The notes: generated by a model not told the origin, from the letters alone. A DNA stretch of 64,000 bases from Nocardia sp. NBC_01327 (GCF_035958815.1 NZ_CP108383.1:6014001-6078000), one strand, 5' to 3'. Positions 9,301 through 16,153 are shown, counted from the first letter of the stretch. Made by a program: numbers and translations.

Positions 9301-10040
9301 TAGATGAAAATGGTGTTCTCGGTGTCGACCCCGCCGGTGATCATCATATCGGCGCGGCCGTCCCGCAGTTCCGCGATGGCCGTGCGAATGGCCGCCAGCG
9401 AGGCGGCGCACGCGGCGTCCACGGTGCAGTTCATACCGCCGAGACCGAGGCGGTTGGCCACCCGCCCGGCGACCACGTTCGCGAGCAGACCCGGGAACGA
9501 ATTCTCTTCCCACGGTGCGAAAGCCGCGACGAAGCGCTCGGCGATGGCGTCGGCGTCACCCTCGGTGAGACCCACCGAACGCGCCGCCTCCTTGAGCACC
9601 GGCGTGGACAGCCGGGCGGCCAGCGGGTGCATGAGCGGTACCGGACCGGTGGTGCCCAGCACCACGCCGGTGCGCGACGGGTCGTACCACTCGGAATCGG
9701 TGGCGCCCGCATCGACGAGCAGATCGCGGGCCACGCCGAGGCTCAGCGTCTGCATGGTGCTGGTGACCTCGAGCTGATTGGGCGGCAGCCCGAACTCGAG
9801 CGGATCGAATTCGACGTCGGGCAGGAAAGCCCCACGGCGCGAATAGGTCTTGTCGGGTGTCGCCCGGTCCTGGTCGTAGTAGTCGTCCAGGCTCCAGCGC
9901 GAGGCAGGCACCTCCTCGGTGCAGTCCACACCGTCGACGATGTTCTGCCAGTACTCGCGATGATTGCGTGCCTTGGGCAGCAGGCCCGACATCCCGACAA
10001 TGGCGATCGGGTCGTGTGCCAGGCGTCTGTCGTCCGTCAC
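3321..10040 (-). CDS. pfaA: PfaA-like iterative fatty acid/polyketide megasynthase (KS-AT-ACP-ACP-KR-DH)
   Basis: This 2239-residue iterative type I synthase resembles PUFA synthase subunit A. A ketosynthase comes first (active Cys in DAACAASL near 211, then EAHATGTAVGD and SQIGHTKGAAGTA histidines). An acyltransferase follows (GQGSQYVDMG; GHSFGE Ser near 664). A Pro/Ala linker with PQFAAA repeats leads to two nearly identical ACPs (LGVDSIKRV, Ser near 1282 and 1415), a ketoreductase (GGARGV near 1696, Tyr near 1876 in ADYAAANEALC) and a C-terminal double-hotdog dehydratase (about 1960-2239). The GTG at 10040 follows GAGAGGAA and begins just before the KS motif PIAIVGMSGLLP. Upstream in-frame sequence to 10370 is low-complexity antisense to the SGNH gene and is excluded. 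Only two ACPs are present, against five or more in many marine PfaA proteins. Confidence 0.92.
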   Translation of the reverse strand: MTDDRRLAHDPIAIVGMSGLLPKARNHREYWQNIVDGVDCTEEVPASRWSLDDYYDQDRATPDKTYSRRGAFLPDVEFDPLEFGLPPNQLEVTSTMQTLSLGVARDLLVDAGATDSEWYDPSRTGVVLGTTGPVPLMHPLAARLSTPVLKEAARSVGLTEGDADAIAERFVAAFAPWEENSFPGLLANVVAGRVANRLGLGGMNCTVDAACAASLAAIRTAIAELRDGRADMMITGGVDTENTIFIYMCFSKVGALSPTDRISPFASDADGTMLGEGISMLALRRLEDARRDGNRIYAVISGIGSSSDGRANSIYAPRAEGQRVALDRAYADADCSPADVELIEAHATGTAVGDKTELTALKGLLSDATSETRFAALGSVKSQIGHTKGAAGTASVMKLALALHQKVLPGTINVDAPNAAITSGAVPFYVNTRTRPWILDPNRPVRRAAASAMGFGGTNFHVVLEEATTGRDELEILHRTPQAHIWHAPDVSGLIDAVRSTEGADGGDIPENHARVGFVSLDDDTAADLRTLAVDELVRNADAAHWDHPEGVYFRAAALPDRKAGALFAGQGSQYVDMGLDAALNNPPVGAAFDAANAAFAEAAVRLGSVVFPPPAFDDETRAEQEIALRRTEFAQPAIGALAAGQFGVLRECGFRPDGYLGHSFGELTALWAAGAVATTDFFALARARGAAMTVPEGTDAGTMVAVGATRADIEEIITGVEDVWICNHNAVDQVVVGGGAEGIAAVNDRCVEKGWVTRYLPVSGAFHTPYVAHAVTAFGEAVAAIEIGAPDAPVYADTRGASYGDDVEGNRATLTAQLSNPVEFYDALTAMRADGCTVFVEFGPKQVLTSLVRRTFGSEVIAIATDPGPIGNGDLALKRAAVRLAVLGFEVRGINRYTAPGAPVRTGKPAMAVTLSAPEYVPETRRAAHAALLADGYRVVTDAPAPQLAPAASAPQFAAAQAAPAPQFAAAQVAPVPQFAAAAQAAPVSQFAAAARVASAPQHVPTAPLVAAPVPAPQPVPILSNGHSENPEKHVSADPQYRLPAPGALDSALVQHLDTHRHYLDGQLELARDLACALRHGGLDELTVRAIEAVKDHGVAISESHSRAGDVVAQLAELETGAEVTRPRSVPSYVDRAATDPALGRNGAHANSIAAPVNGTAAPVNSSAAPANGAAALAPAATAGHAAPTAYAAQSASPAAVFDQPASAPATGSPSVQAAAATTASAPSAVIAAAAAVPAPSALSGDALRQALREVVADKTGYPVEMVDPTMDLEADLGVDSIKRVQVIGALQERFPELPVLGPEKLGTLRTLDQIVTELAGAEVQPTAAVAEAPENTVAPANAEVAANTVVSSNTVAPSNGVAAGAVHANGSADAPSGDALRQALREVVADKTGYPVEMVDPTMDLEADLGVDSIKRVQVIGALQERFPHLPVLGPEKLGTLRTLDQIVGELAGGDVHPKAEAAAETPRHVVELVELPAVDLAVDPYRPACTALLVCLDDSAETDCEAIEEELRARSWTVVRAAGLGALTGTGTVDACVVVAGVAAEWEQAQRILSEAILVAGQALPRLRGATGRAGFTTVTRLDGHLGLRGDAEPVAALLGGLGGVVKSLAAEQPSLFCRALDIDPAVLPQRLAEHVLEELCDEAWDTPEIGIDNTGVRRTPVPGRHAPAQVTEIVRAGTEFGPVLLTESDVLLVTGGARGVTATCVLELARLSDCRFLLLGRTVLVPEPEWAQGTADTGLKPAAVRALAGTGVTPRDIDRACAEVRAVREIRATLAELGDRAQYLAVDATDAAALTEVLAPWRDTITGVVHGAGVLADSLIPDKTAASIERVLRPKLAGLGAVLAAAGEPNHLVLFTSVAGLFGNAGQADYAAANEALCRFAVSWGQRNPDRYVTALDWGAWDGGMVTPALREHFSAKGIPLLAPAAGAAAFTAQFTTSRREEPVLLVGAATALSTGEAVTAPLRARRGILGLTDEPVIAAHRVGEHIVLPATFGLGAMIHLAERTRPGRIVVGARDFQVLRGVVFDHPVATLDIELTPIEPVDGRTAVRATVFGDDAARFRATLLLAEAPDSAPREQVPAGPGVSAERIYREAIQFHGPALQGLRSLRAESDEALVLECALPADPVANGAYAGRLHNPVLADLILQVPPVLGHRLLGTACLPLGVGKIDYFAPLPAGDPFLVVVDNPRAARMEAVIDATALSLDGTVLQRFSDVTVLTTPDLTDKFRISVKGWQA
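5690..6310 (-). repeat. Tandem ACP-encoding repeat inside the pfaA-like gene
   Basis: Two copies of an approximately 220-bp block encode consecutive acyl carrier protein domains whose serines are 133 codons apart. They are almost identical in protein from LRQALREVVADKTGYPVEM through LGTLRTLDQIV and differ mainly in a few residues such as ELP versus HLP. The DNA is also nearly identical, which suggests recent duplication or gene conversion. An Ala/Val/Asn-rich linker separates them. Confidence 0.9.
7020..7215 (-). repeat. Pro/Gln/Ala linker repeats between AT and ACP
   Basis: The pfaA-like gene carries about five degenerate in-frame repeats of an APQFAAAQ-type unit, visible in DNA as repeated 'gccgcgaactgcggtgc'-like units. 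They lie between the acyltransferase and ACP domains and probably form a flexible linker. The unit count could vary between strains by slippage. Confidence 0.75.
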
Positions 10041-10071
10041 GGAAATTCCTCTCGAACCGTCGTTGCGCCGA

Positions 10072-10671
10072 TCAGGCGGCAACGGTGGTGGCGGTGGTCG
10101 ACGAAATGAGTTCGGCCGCGGCGACGGCGAACAGGCGATGGCCCAGCGGGCTCGGGTGCAGACCGTCCTCGGTCCACATCTCCGGCCGCTCCCATTCGGG
10201 ACGGGCGGCCAGATCCAGCAGCAGCGCGCCATGATTCGCGGCGACGCGAGCCAGGACCGTATTGGCGAAGTCGAAGCGTTCACGCAGCAGGCCGCGGAAG
10301 TTCTCCGGAACCGGCAGCCGCGCGGGGATATCCGGGTAGTCAGCGGTGACCACCGTTGCCCCACCGGCACACAGGGTGCCGAAGATCGTATTCATATTGG
10401 CCTCGAACACCTCCGGGGCGAAGGCGCTGACCAGGTCATTGACCCCGACCACCACGCCGTAGACCTCCGCACGCGCCGCCGCGGGCAGCTGCACGCGCAC
10501 CACATCGGAGGTGGTGGCCCCGTGCGTGCCGTAATTGCGAATCGCGTTGGGCCGCAGCCCCAGCTGGCCGCCCAGCCGCGACACCCAGCCGCGGTAGCCG
10601 CCGGACGCGGCCGGGTCGCCGCGGCCTTCGACGAAGCTGTCGCCGAGGGCCGTCAGGCCTAGGCCGATCAC
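10072..10671 (-). CDS. SGNH/GDSL hydrolase
   Basis: This 199-residue esterase/lipase-like protein has the family blocks in order: ALGDSFVEG near the N-terminus (block I nucleophile Ser), VVGVNDL (block III Asn, GxND), and EDGLHPSPLGHRLFA near the C-terminus (block V Asp and His). No signal peptide is visible, so a cytoplasmic acyl-ester or thioester hydrolase is likely. Its GTG overlaps the stop of the upstream oxidoreductase (GTGA), and the megasynthase follows 31 bp downstream. It could release or edit the chain made by the megasynthase; that role is inferred from position only. Confidence 0.85.
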   Translation of the reverse strand: MIGLGLTALGDSFVEGRGDPAASGGYRGWVSRLGGQLGLRPNAIRNYGTHGATTSDVVRVQLPAAARAEVYGVVVGVNDLVSAFAPEVFEANMNTIFGTLCAGGATVVTADYPDIPARLPVPENFRGLLRERFDFANTVLARVAANHGALLLDLAARPEWERPEMWTEDGLHPSPLGHRLFAVAAAELISSTTATTVAA

Positions 10672-11924
10672 CGCACGGCTCCGGCATCGCTCTTGCTGAC
10701 GTGCCGGTCCGCGACGGGGAAGTCGACCAGCTCGTACAGATCGGCAAGTTCCTGCTCACCGAAGTACTTATCGGGCGAGTACAGGCCGGCGATCAGGCCG
10801 AAGAAGTGCTTGGTGTACTGCGGGTCCAGGCTCGTGGCGCGGAAGACCGAGTCGTAGTACGGCGTCAGCGACAGCTCGGAGATGGCCTGCGTCAACTCGT
10901 AGGTGCTGGCGCTCTGCGCATCGCGCTCGCGCTGGTACTCCGGCAGGGTCTCCTCGAAAGGCCGCACGCCGGAAAGGCTTTCGTCGACCAGATCCGAGAG
11001 CAGCTGCGAGTACTTGAACGAGTCGGTGATGCCCCAGCCGGTGAAGGGATCCTTGTGGTAGCCGGCATCGCCCACCAGCGCCCAGCCCGGGCCGAAGGAC
11101 TGGCGGCGGTAGTTGTCCGGGTACAGCATGGGACGGAAGGGCTCCACGCGACGGCCCGTATCCGCAAGGCGCGCACCGATTTCCGGATCGATCTGGGACA
11201 CGATCTCCTGCACGCCCGCATCCGGATCGGTGCGGAAGTCACGGAAGCGATCCCGCTTGCGCATCACTGCCACCAGGGCCAGGCCGTCATTGGTGGGCCA
11301 GGACGCGAACTGCTGCTCACCGAAACCGGTGCGGTGCTGCATGCCCCAGTCCACGCCCTCGTAGTACGAGTAGTAGACGAAGCACGCGGCGGGCGAACCG
11401 TCGTAGGTCTGCGCACCGACCGACTTGGCGACCGTGGAATTGGCGCCGTCCGCGCCGATGACCAGCTGCGCGCGGAACTCCTGCTCCGGGCCCTCGCCGA
11501 CCCGGCCGCGAATACCCGCCACCCGGTCACCGTCGCGCACCAGCTCGGTGACGGTGAATCCCTCGATGACCTCCGCACCGGAATTGCCCGCCGCGTCGAC
11601 CAGGATCTTGTCCAGGATGGTGCGGCGCGGGCAGTACACGGCGTCGATGCCGTCGTCGGCCGGATCGGCCATACCCGTGATGACGATGTCGGTGTAGGTG
11701 AAGTTCAACTGCCGGACCGGCGGGCAGCCGGTGGCGATCACCTCGTCGAGCAGGCCCCAGGACTTCAGGAAGCCCAGCCCGGCCTGGTGGATGTAGTGGG
11801 TGGAGGGGGTATCACTCGGGAACGTGGCGCGGTCCACCGCGAGCACCCGATATCCCCTGCGAGCCAACAGCATGGCCAGCGGCGCACCGGCCACGCGAGT
11901 ACCTACAACGATGACGTCATACAT
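10668..11924 (-). CDS. FAD-dependent oxidoreductase (PHBH/geranylgeranyl-reductase-like)
   Basis: This 418-residue group A flavoprotein begins MYDVIVVGTRVAGAPLAMLL. The Rossmann glycine motif is unusual (GTRVAG where GxGxxG is typical). A GD motif follows in the middle (VIGADGANSTVAK), with the FAD ribityl motif GWALVGDAGYHKDPFTGWGI toward the C-terminus. Such enzymes hydroxylate, epoxidise or reduce hydrophobic substrates. The ATG at 11924 is chosen because the Rossmann strand starts there; the 25 in-frame codons upstream look non-coding. It overlaps the SGNH gene by 4 bp and probably modifies the lipid/polyketide product. The substrate is unknown. Confidence 0.83.
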   Translation of the reverse strand: MYDVIVVGTRVAGAPLAMLLARRGYRVLAVDRATFPSDTPSTHYIHQAGLGFLKSWGLLDEVIATGCPPVRQLNFTYTDIVITGMADPADDGIDAVYCPRRTILDKILVDAAGNSGAEVIEGFTVTELVRDGDRVAGIRGRVGEGPEQEFRAQLVIGADGANSTVAKSVGAQTYDGSPAACFVYYSYYEGVDWGMQHRTGFGEQQFASWPTNDGLALVAVMRKRDRFRDFRTDPDAGVQEIVSQIDPEIGARLADTGRRVEPFRPMLYPDNYRRQSFGPGWALVGDAGYHKDPFTGWGITDSFKYSQLLSDLVDESLSGVRPFEETLPEYQRERDAQSASTYELTQAISELSLTPYYDSVFRATSLDPQYTKHFFGLIAGLYSPDKYFGEQELADLYELVDFPVADRHVSKSDAGAVR

Positions 11925-12064
11925 GATGTGATCACTTTCGGTGGTCGAATTCCGATTCGAGTCTGTGGCCGCCGGGACACGAGAACGCCGATGAGTCAAC
12001 GCAATTCATCGGCCGATCGGCCCCGGCTATCGCCGTACAGCAGGCACAGCTATTTCGCGGACGT

Positions 12065-13726
12065 TTACCCGCGCGACATGTAGAGCTGATCGATATCCGC
12101 CGAATACGTTTCCGCAATGGCGGCGCGGCGCAGTTTCAGTGAGGAAGTCAACAATCCATTGGCGGAGGTGAAATCTCCTGCCACAATGGCAAACTCACGA
12201 ATCGATTCGGCCCGGGAAACCAGCGAATTCGCCTCGTCCACGGCCGACTGAATCGCGGTCGCCGGATCTTCGCCGGGATGTGCGCTCCGCCACTGCTCGG
12301 CCTGTGCGGCATCCAGGGTCACCAGCGCGGTCACGAAGGATCTGCCCTCGCCCACCACCATGCAATTGCTGACCAGCGGATGCAGCCGCACCCGATCCTC
12401 CAGCGGCGTCGGCGCGACATTCTTACCGCCCGAGGTCACCAGAATCTCCTTCTTGCGACCGGTGATTCGCAGGTGGCCGTCATCGAGCTCACCGATATCG
12501 CCGGTGTGCAGCCAGCCGTCCGCGTCCACCGGGCGGTTGTCCGCGGCCGCACCCCAGTAGCCGGGCGAGACGTGCGGACCGCGCACCAGCACTTCACCAT
12601 CGGCGTCGGCAATGGCCACGGCCGTTCCCGGAATGGGCCGGCCGACAGTGCCGACCCGGTTGGTCTCCGGCGCGCTGACCGTCACCGCCGTCGCGGCCTC
12701 GGTCAGGCCGTAGCAATTGAGGATGGTCACACCGAATCCGGCGTAGAACCCGGCCGTCGACTCGTCCAGCGAGGCGCCGCCCGAGATGACGTAGCGCAGG
12801 TTGCCGCCCAGCGCGGCGCCGACCGGATGATCGGCGGCGAGCGTCTCACCGGCCGCGAGCGCGCGCAGGCCGTTGACCACGGCCTGGCGTTCGCCCTCCT
12901 CGGTCAGCATCGAACGGCAGTGCTTGCGAATCTTCTCCAGCGCATAGGGAATCAGCGCCAGGAACGTCGGCCGCACCCGCGCCAGCGCCGGCACCAACTC
13001 CGGAATGCCCGGCAGCAGTACGGTGCTCGCACCGCCCGCCAGGCAGGCGAACAGCATGGTCTGACCGAAGACGTGCGACAGGGGCAGCGCCAGCGCGGTG
13101 ACGCCCTCGAACAGCGCACCGGTCTGCCGGACCGTATTCGCCGACGACACATACATATTGCGGTGGGTGATCATGCAGCCCTTGGACAATCCCGTGGTGC
13201 CGCTGGTGTAGACGATCATCGCCAGGTCATCGGCGGAGACCTGCGCGGTGCGCTCGTCCAGCGCCGCCGAAATCGCACCCTGCGACCACTCGGCGATATC
13301 GTCGAAACTCCACACCGCGTCCGCGCCCGCCTCTTTCAAACGGGTCGCGTCCTCGGCCGTTTCGGCGGCGAAATACGTGCTGCCACTATCGCGCAGCATG
13401 TGCTCGATCTGCGCGGCGGACGAGGTGGGATATACCGGCACCACCACGGCGCCGACCGCGAGCACGGCGCAATCGAGCAGCGCCCACTCGAGACCGGTCC
13501 GCCCGAGCACCACCACTCGGTCACCGGCGGTCACACCGTGCCCGAGCAGGGCCGAAGCCACCGCCCGCACGCGGGTGTCGAATTCCGAACAGGTCAGGGG
13601 CGCACCCTCGGCACCACCCAGCGAATCCCGCAGTGGATGGCTGCGGGCCGCATCGGAGATGATCGAATACAAACTCGCGTTCGCGGGCGGATCGAATCCG
13701 TTCCCAGTGATCGACACTGTGTTCAC
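12065..13726 (-). CDS. Long-chain fatty acyl-CoA/AMP ligase (FadD-like)
   Basis: This 553-residue ANL-superfamily enzyme activates a carboxylate as the acyl-adenylate and probably forms acyl-CoA. Motifs in order are the P-loop VYTSGTTGLSKGCMITHRN, the A5 motif NCYGLTEAAT, the A7/A8 region GWLHTGDIGELDDGHLRITG with RKKEILVTSGGKN, and a C-terminal SLKLRR where the catalytic Lys is expected. It is closest in style to the FadD15/long-chain group. Start choice is uncertain: GTG 13726 is used, but TTG 13750 behind GGGAAC and GTG 13720 are possible. It lies between the LysR gene and the oxidoreductase on one strand, so it may supply a starter or activate the product. Confidence 0.87.
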   Translation of the reverse strand: MNTVSITGNGFDPPANASLYSIISDAARSHPLRDSLGGAEGAPLTCSEFDTRVRAVASALLGHGVTAGDRVVVLGRTGLEWALLDCAVLAVGAVVVPVYPTSSAAQIEHMLRDSGSTYFAAETAEDATRLKEAGADAVWSFDDIAEWSQGAISAALDERTAQVSADDLAMIVYTSGTTGLSKGCMITHRNMYVSSANTVRQTGALFEGVTALALPLSHVFGQTMLFACLAGGASTVLLPGIPELVPALARVRPTFLALIPYALEKIRKHCRSMLTEEGERQAVVNGLRALAAGETLAADHPVGAALGGNLRYVISGGASLDESTAGFYAGFGVTILNCYGLTEAATAVTVSAPETNRVGTVGRPIPGTAVAIADADGEVLVRGPHVSPGYWGAAADNRPVDADGWLHTGDIGELDDGHLRITGRKKEILVTSGGKNVAPTPLEDRVRLHPLVSNCMVVGEGRSFVTALVTLDAAQAEQWRSAHPGEDPATAIQSAVDEANSLVSRAESIREFAIVAGDFTSANGLLTSSLKLRRAAIAETYSADIDQLYMSRG

Positions 13727-13801
13727 AATACGAATTCTGGTACGCAACAATGGTTCCCGTCGCGGCCTGTATCGCTGTTCCTACCGCGCGAAAGTCAACG
13801 C

Positions 13802-14746
13802 CTATCGAAACACCGGAACCGAAACCGGTCGGGCATCATCGAGCTGCGCAGGTTCCTCCAAATCGATGCAATCGAGAAATGCGGACACCGCCGGATTCGT
13901 TTCCGACGACCGCCACACCGCATACAAATCCAGAGTGGGAACCGGATCCGACAACTTCACCGCGACCGATTTACTGCCCGGCGTGCACATGCCCATGGAT
14001 ATGGCCCTGGGCAGGGAGGCGAACCCGACCAGCGGGCGCACCGAGACCATATGCGCGGTAGCACCGGGATCATCCGCATGCTGTGCCACCGACAGGGAGA
14101 TCCGCGTCTGTGCGGCCGCCCGGAAAATGGTGTCGTACATGGACGGACACTGCTCCCGGGAGAACAGCACACACTCCTGATCCTGCAATTCCGCGAACGG
14201 CACCCCCGGGCGGTCGGCCCAGCGGTGCTGTCTCCCCACGACCGCGACCAGCGGCACCCGGTGGAGTAGTCGCCGGTATCGGAACTCGGCGGTGCTCGGA
14301 TGGCCGTAGACGAGTGCGAGATCCAGCGATCCGTCCGAGAGCGCGGACAGCTGGGGGCCGGTCCGCTTCTCCCAGAGCGACACCACGATGTCGGGGTGCC
14401 GGTCGGTCATGCGCGCCAGCGCGTCCGGGAGGACATGACGGCTGGCGGGCAGGTTGTACCCGATATTGAGGGTGCCCGAACGCCCTTCGGCCGTGGCCCG
14501 CGCCGAGAGCGCCGCGCGCTCGAGTTGCGCCACGATCTGGCGTGCCTGCAGTTCGTACTCCCGGCCCGCGGGGGTGAGACGTACTTCGTGTGAATTCCGG
14601 GCAACCAGCTGAACACCCAGAGACTTCTCCAGCTTCTGCAGCTGGGCACTGAGACTTGGCTGCGTGAGGTGAAGGCGCTGCGCTGCGCGGCCGAAGTGCA
14701 ACTCTTCGGCTATGGCGATGAACGAAAGCAAATGCCGGAACTCCAT
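13802..14746 (-). CDS. LysR-family transcriptional regulator
   Basis: This 314-residue protein has the standard LysR layout. The N-terminal winged helix is MEFRHLLSFIAIAEELHFG followed by RAAQRLHLTQPSLSAQLQKL. A periplasmic-binding-like effector domain runs from about residue 90 (GTLNIGYNLPASRHVLPDAL). The ATG follows AAGGAGCGGCGTC. It is the first gene of the minus-strand lipid cluster and is co-directional, not divergent, with a 51-75 bp gap to the ligase gene. It is the obvious candidate pathway regulator; the effector is unknown. Confidence 0.88.
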   Translation of the reverse strand: MEFRHLLSFIAIAEELHFGRAAQRLHLTQPSLSAQLQKLEKSLGVQLVARNSHEVRLTPAGREYELQARQIVAQLERAALSARATAEGRSGTLNIGYNLPASRHVLPDALARMTDRHPDIVVSLWEKRTGPQLSALSDGSLDLALVYGHPSTAEFRYRRLLHRVPLVAVVGRQHRWADRPGVPFAELQDQECVLFSREQCPSMYDTIFRAAAQTRISLSVAQHADDPGATAHMVSVRPLVGFASLPRAISMGMCTPGSKSVAVKLSDPVPTLDLYAVWRSSETNPAVSAFLDCIDLEEPAQLDDARPVSVPVFR

Positions 14747-15095
14747 GACGCCGCTCCTTCTGGGTGCTCATTACGTTAGCCACGGCATATAACCGGCGAT
14801 GAATCCCAACCACACAGCCGAAACCAACTCGGTTGCCAGCCTGTGAATCTCCTGTGCCGAACGGGTCGGCGTGGTAGGCGAAACCGCTGGCCACAGGGTA
14901 ATTCGAGGATGCGCGACGGCTCATCCCTGTGATTCGTGTCTCGCAGGAACAATCCTGCGGTCCCGGTCGTTACCACACCAAGGGCGCAAGGGCGAAAAAA
15001 TCAGCCGACAACGGTATGCACGTTGTGCCACCATAGGTTTCGACGATGATCAACCGGCCCAACCGGCCGCGGCACGCAGGAAGGAGGAGGCGGTA
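14747..15095. other. Intergenic region between divergent LysR and small-ORF/HNH genes
   Basis: About 350 bp with no convincing gene. It must carry divergent promoters for the lipid cluster and for the small ORF/HNH operon. A short perfect hairpin lies at 14942-14959 (CGCAGGA, ACAA loop, TCCTGCG). A purine-rich stretch ending in a run of A follows at 14990-15000. No T-run follows the hairpin, so it is not an obvious intrinsic terminator. Confidence 0.5.
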
Positions 15096-15179
15096 ATGAA
15101 TCCGGTGTTCCCCGAGCAGATTTCGTATCTGGCAGGACGGCGAGCTATGCAGATCGACCGCCTCCCGGTGCTCGCGTAA
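15096..15179 (+). CDS. Small ORF (27 aa) with a strong ribosome-binding site
   Basis: The ORF reads MNPVFPEQISYLAG..., 27 residues, ending in TAA. It is preceded by AAGGAGGAGG about 5 bp before the ATG, one of the strongest Shine-Dalgarno sequences in the window. It ends about 60 bp before the HNH nuclease gene on the same strand. It has no membrane segment and no obvious stall motif. It could be a translated leader controlling the HNH gene or a small protein in its own right. The strong SD is seen directly; function is unknown. Confidence 0.5.
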   Translation: MNPVFPEQISYLAGRRAMQIDRLPVLA

Positions 15180-15237
15180 GCACCCCTTCTCACCTTCCTG
15201 TTCTGCTCTTCCCCACGCTGTGCCTTATTCACGAAAC

Positions 15238-15795
15238 ATGGTGACCCCCATGCTGTTGCGTCATTCCGAAGACCCGGAGATAACCACCGACAACTGGATA
15301 CACACCGGTGTACTGCTGCTCAACGCCTCCTACGAGGCGCTGACCGAGATCCGCGCCGACCGCGCCGTGGTGCTGCTGCTCAGCGGCGCCGCCGAGGCCG
15401 TCATCGATCGGCAGCCGCACTTTCCGATCCGCTCGAAGCATGTCGAGATCGTGCTGCCGGAGACCATTCGGCTGCATCGCTACGTCTACCTCGAGCACAA
15501 GTTGCTGGTGCACGACGACAACAGCCGCGCCACCCTCCCCGCCATCCTGCGTCGTGACCAGTACAAGTGCGGTTACTGCGCCGGGTGGGCCCGCACCGTC
15601 GACCACATTCGCCCGCGCTCCCGGGGCGGCCCGAATACCTGGGCCAATCTGGTTGCCGCGTGCGGACCGTGCAATACCTCCAAGGCGGACCGGACTCCCG
15701 AGGAAGCGGGCATGCGCCTGCTGTGGGAGCCGAAAGCACCCAACGAACTACAGAAGCGACAGCGGCAGCTCTGGAAGGACCTCGCCGCCTCGTAA
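15238..15795 (+). CDS. HNH endonuclease family protein
   Basis: A 185-residue protein with a C-terminal zinc-ribbon HNH fold: CGYCAGWARTVDHIRPRSRG, then NTWANLVAACGPCNTSKADR. This gives two CxxC knuckles, the catalytic-type DH pair and the final N/H helix. The N-terminal half (WIHTGVLLLNASYEALTEI...) is typical of the stand-alone actinobacterial HNH proteins. Starts at GTG 15220 or ATG 15250 are also in frame and no strong SD decides. Neighbours are the 27-codon ORF upstream and whiB 43 bp downstream. It probably cuts or nicks DNA; the biological role is not established. Confidence 0.88.
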   Translation: MVTPMLLRHSEDPEITTDNWIHTGVLLLNASYEALTEIRADRAVVLLLSGAAEAVIDRQPHFPIRSKHVEIVLPETIRLHRYVYLEHKLLVHDDNSRATLPAILRRDQYKCGYCAGWARTVDHIRPRSRGGPNTWANLVAACGPCNTSKADRTPEEAGMRLLWEPKAPNELQKRQRQLWKDLAAS

Positions 15796-15838
15796 GAGCA
15801 CCACCACGCGTGATCGGGAATGAAAGGAGCAAGATCCG

Positions 15839-16105
15839 ATGACGAAAACAGCACTTCTGGAGCCGACCCTGGCGGATCTGCTCCCCATCTCCGATTCCAA
15901 GGACTACTGGCAGCACGCCGCCTGCAAGGGCGACCCGAACCATGAGGCGTGGTTCCCGTTCCCGTCGCAGGACTTCGACTACGCGCGGCAGATCTGCGCG
16001 GGCTGCCCGATCCGCCGTGAGTGCGGTGACTTCGCCACCCGAACCGGTCAGTCCGGTGTGTGGGGCGGGCACGAGTACGACCGCGGCAACCTGATTCGCG
16101 ACTAG
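15839..16105 (+). CDS. WhiB-family iron-sulfur transcription factor
   Basis: An 88-residue protein with the four cysteines expected to bind a [4Fe-4S] cluster (one in HAACKGDP, three in ICAGCPIRREC), followed by the GVWGG turn of the WhiB family and a short basic/acidic tail. It lacks the long C-terminal basic region of larger WhiB proteins. The ATG follows AAAGGAGC. It sits directly after the HNH gene and is followed by a strong terminator hairpin. It probably senses redox or NO and works with a sigma factor; targets are unknown. Confidence 0.93.
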   Translation: MTKTALLEPTLADLLPISDSKDYWQHAACKGDPNHEAWFPFPSQDFDYARQICAGCPIRRECGDFATRTGQSGVWGGHEYDRGNLIRD

Positions 16106-16116
16106 CGAATCCGAGT

Positions 16117-16153
16117 GACGGCCACTCGTTCCACTCAGGGACGAGTGGCCGTC
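16117..16153 (+). terminator. Intrinsic terminator after whiB
   Basis: A perfect 13-bp stem (GACGGCCACTCGT / ACGAGTGGCCGTC) with an 11-nt loop, followed by CCCCGTTTG, 12 bp after the whiB stop codon. Confidence 0.8.

Noticed and set aside
6936..10109. Long plus-strand open frame opposite the PfaA-like gene
   Set aside because: Gly/Arg/His-rich translation without any domain; typical antisense shadow in GC-rich DNA.
10041..10370. In-frame N-terminal extension of the PfaA-like protein
   Set aside because: It is antisense-phase reading of the SGNH hydrolase gene, rich in Arg/Pro, and the KS domain starts right after GTG 10040, which has an SD.
14942..14959. Possible terminator or riboswitch hairpin upstream of the 27-codon ORF
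   Set aside because: Only a 7-bp stem without U-run and no match to a known riboswitch consensus that I can recognise; kept only as a note in the intergenic entry.
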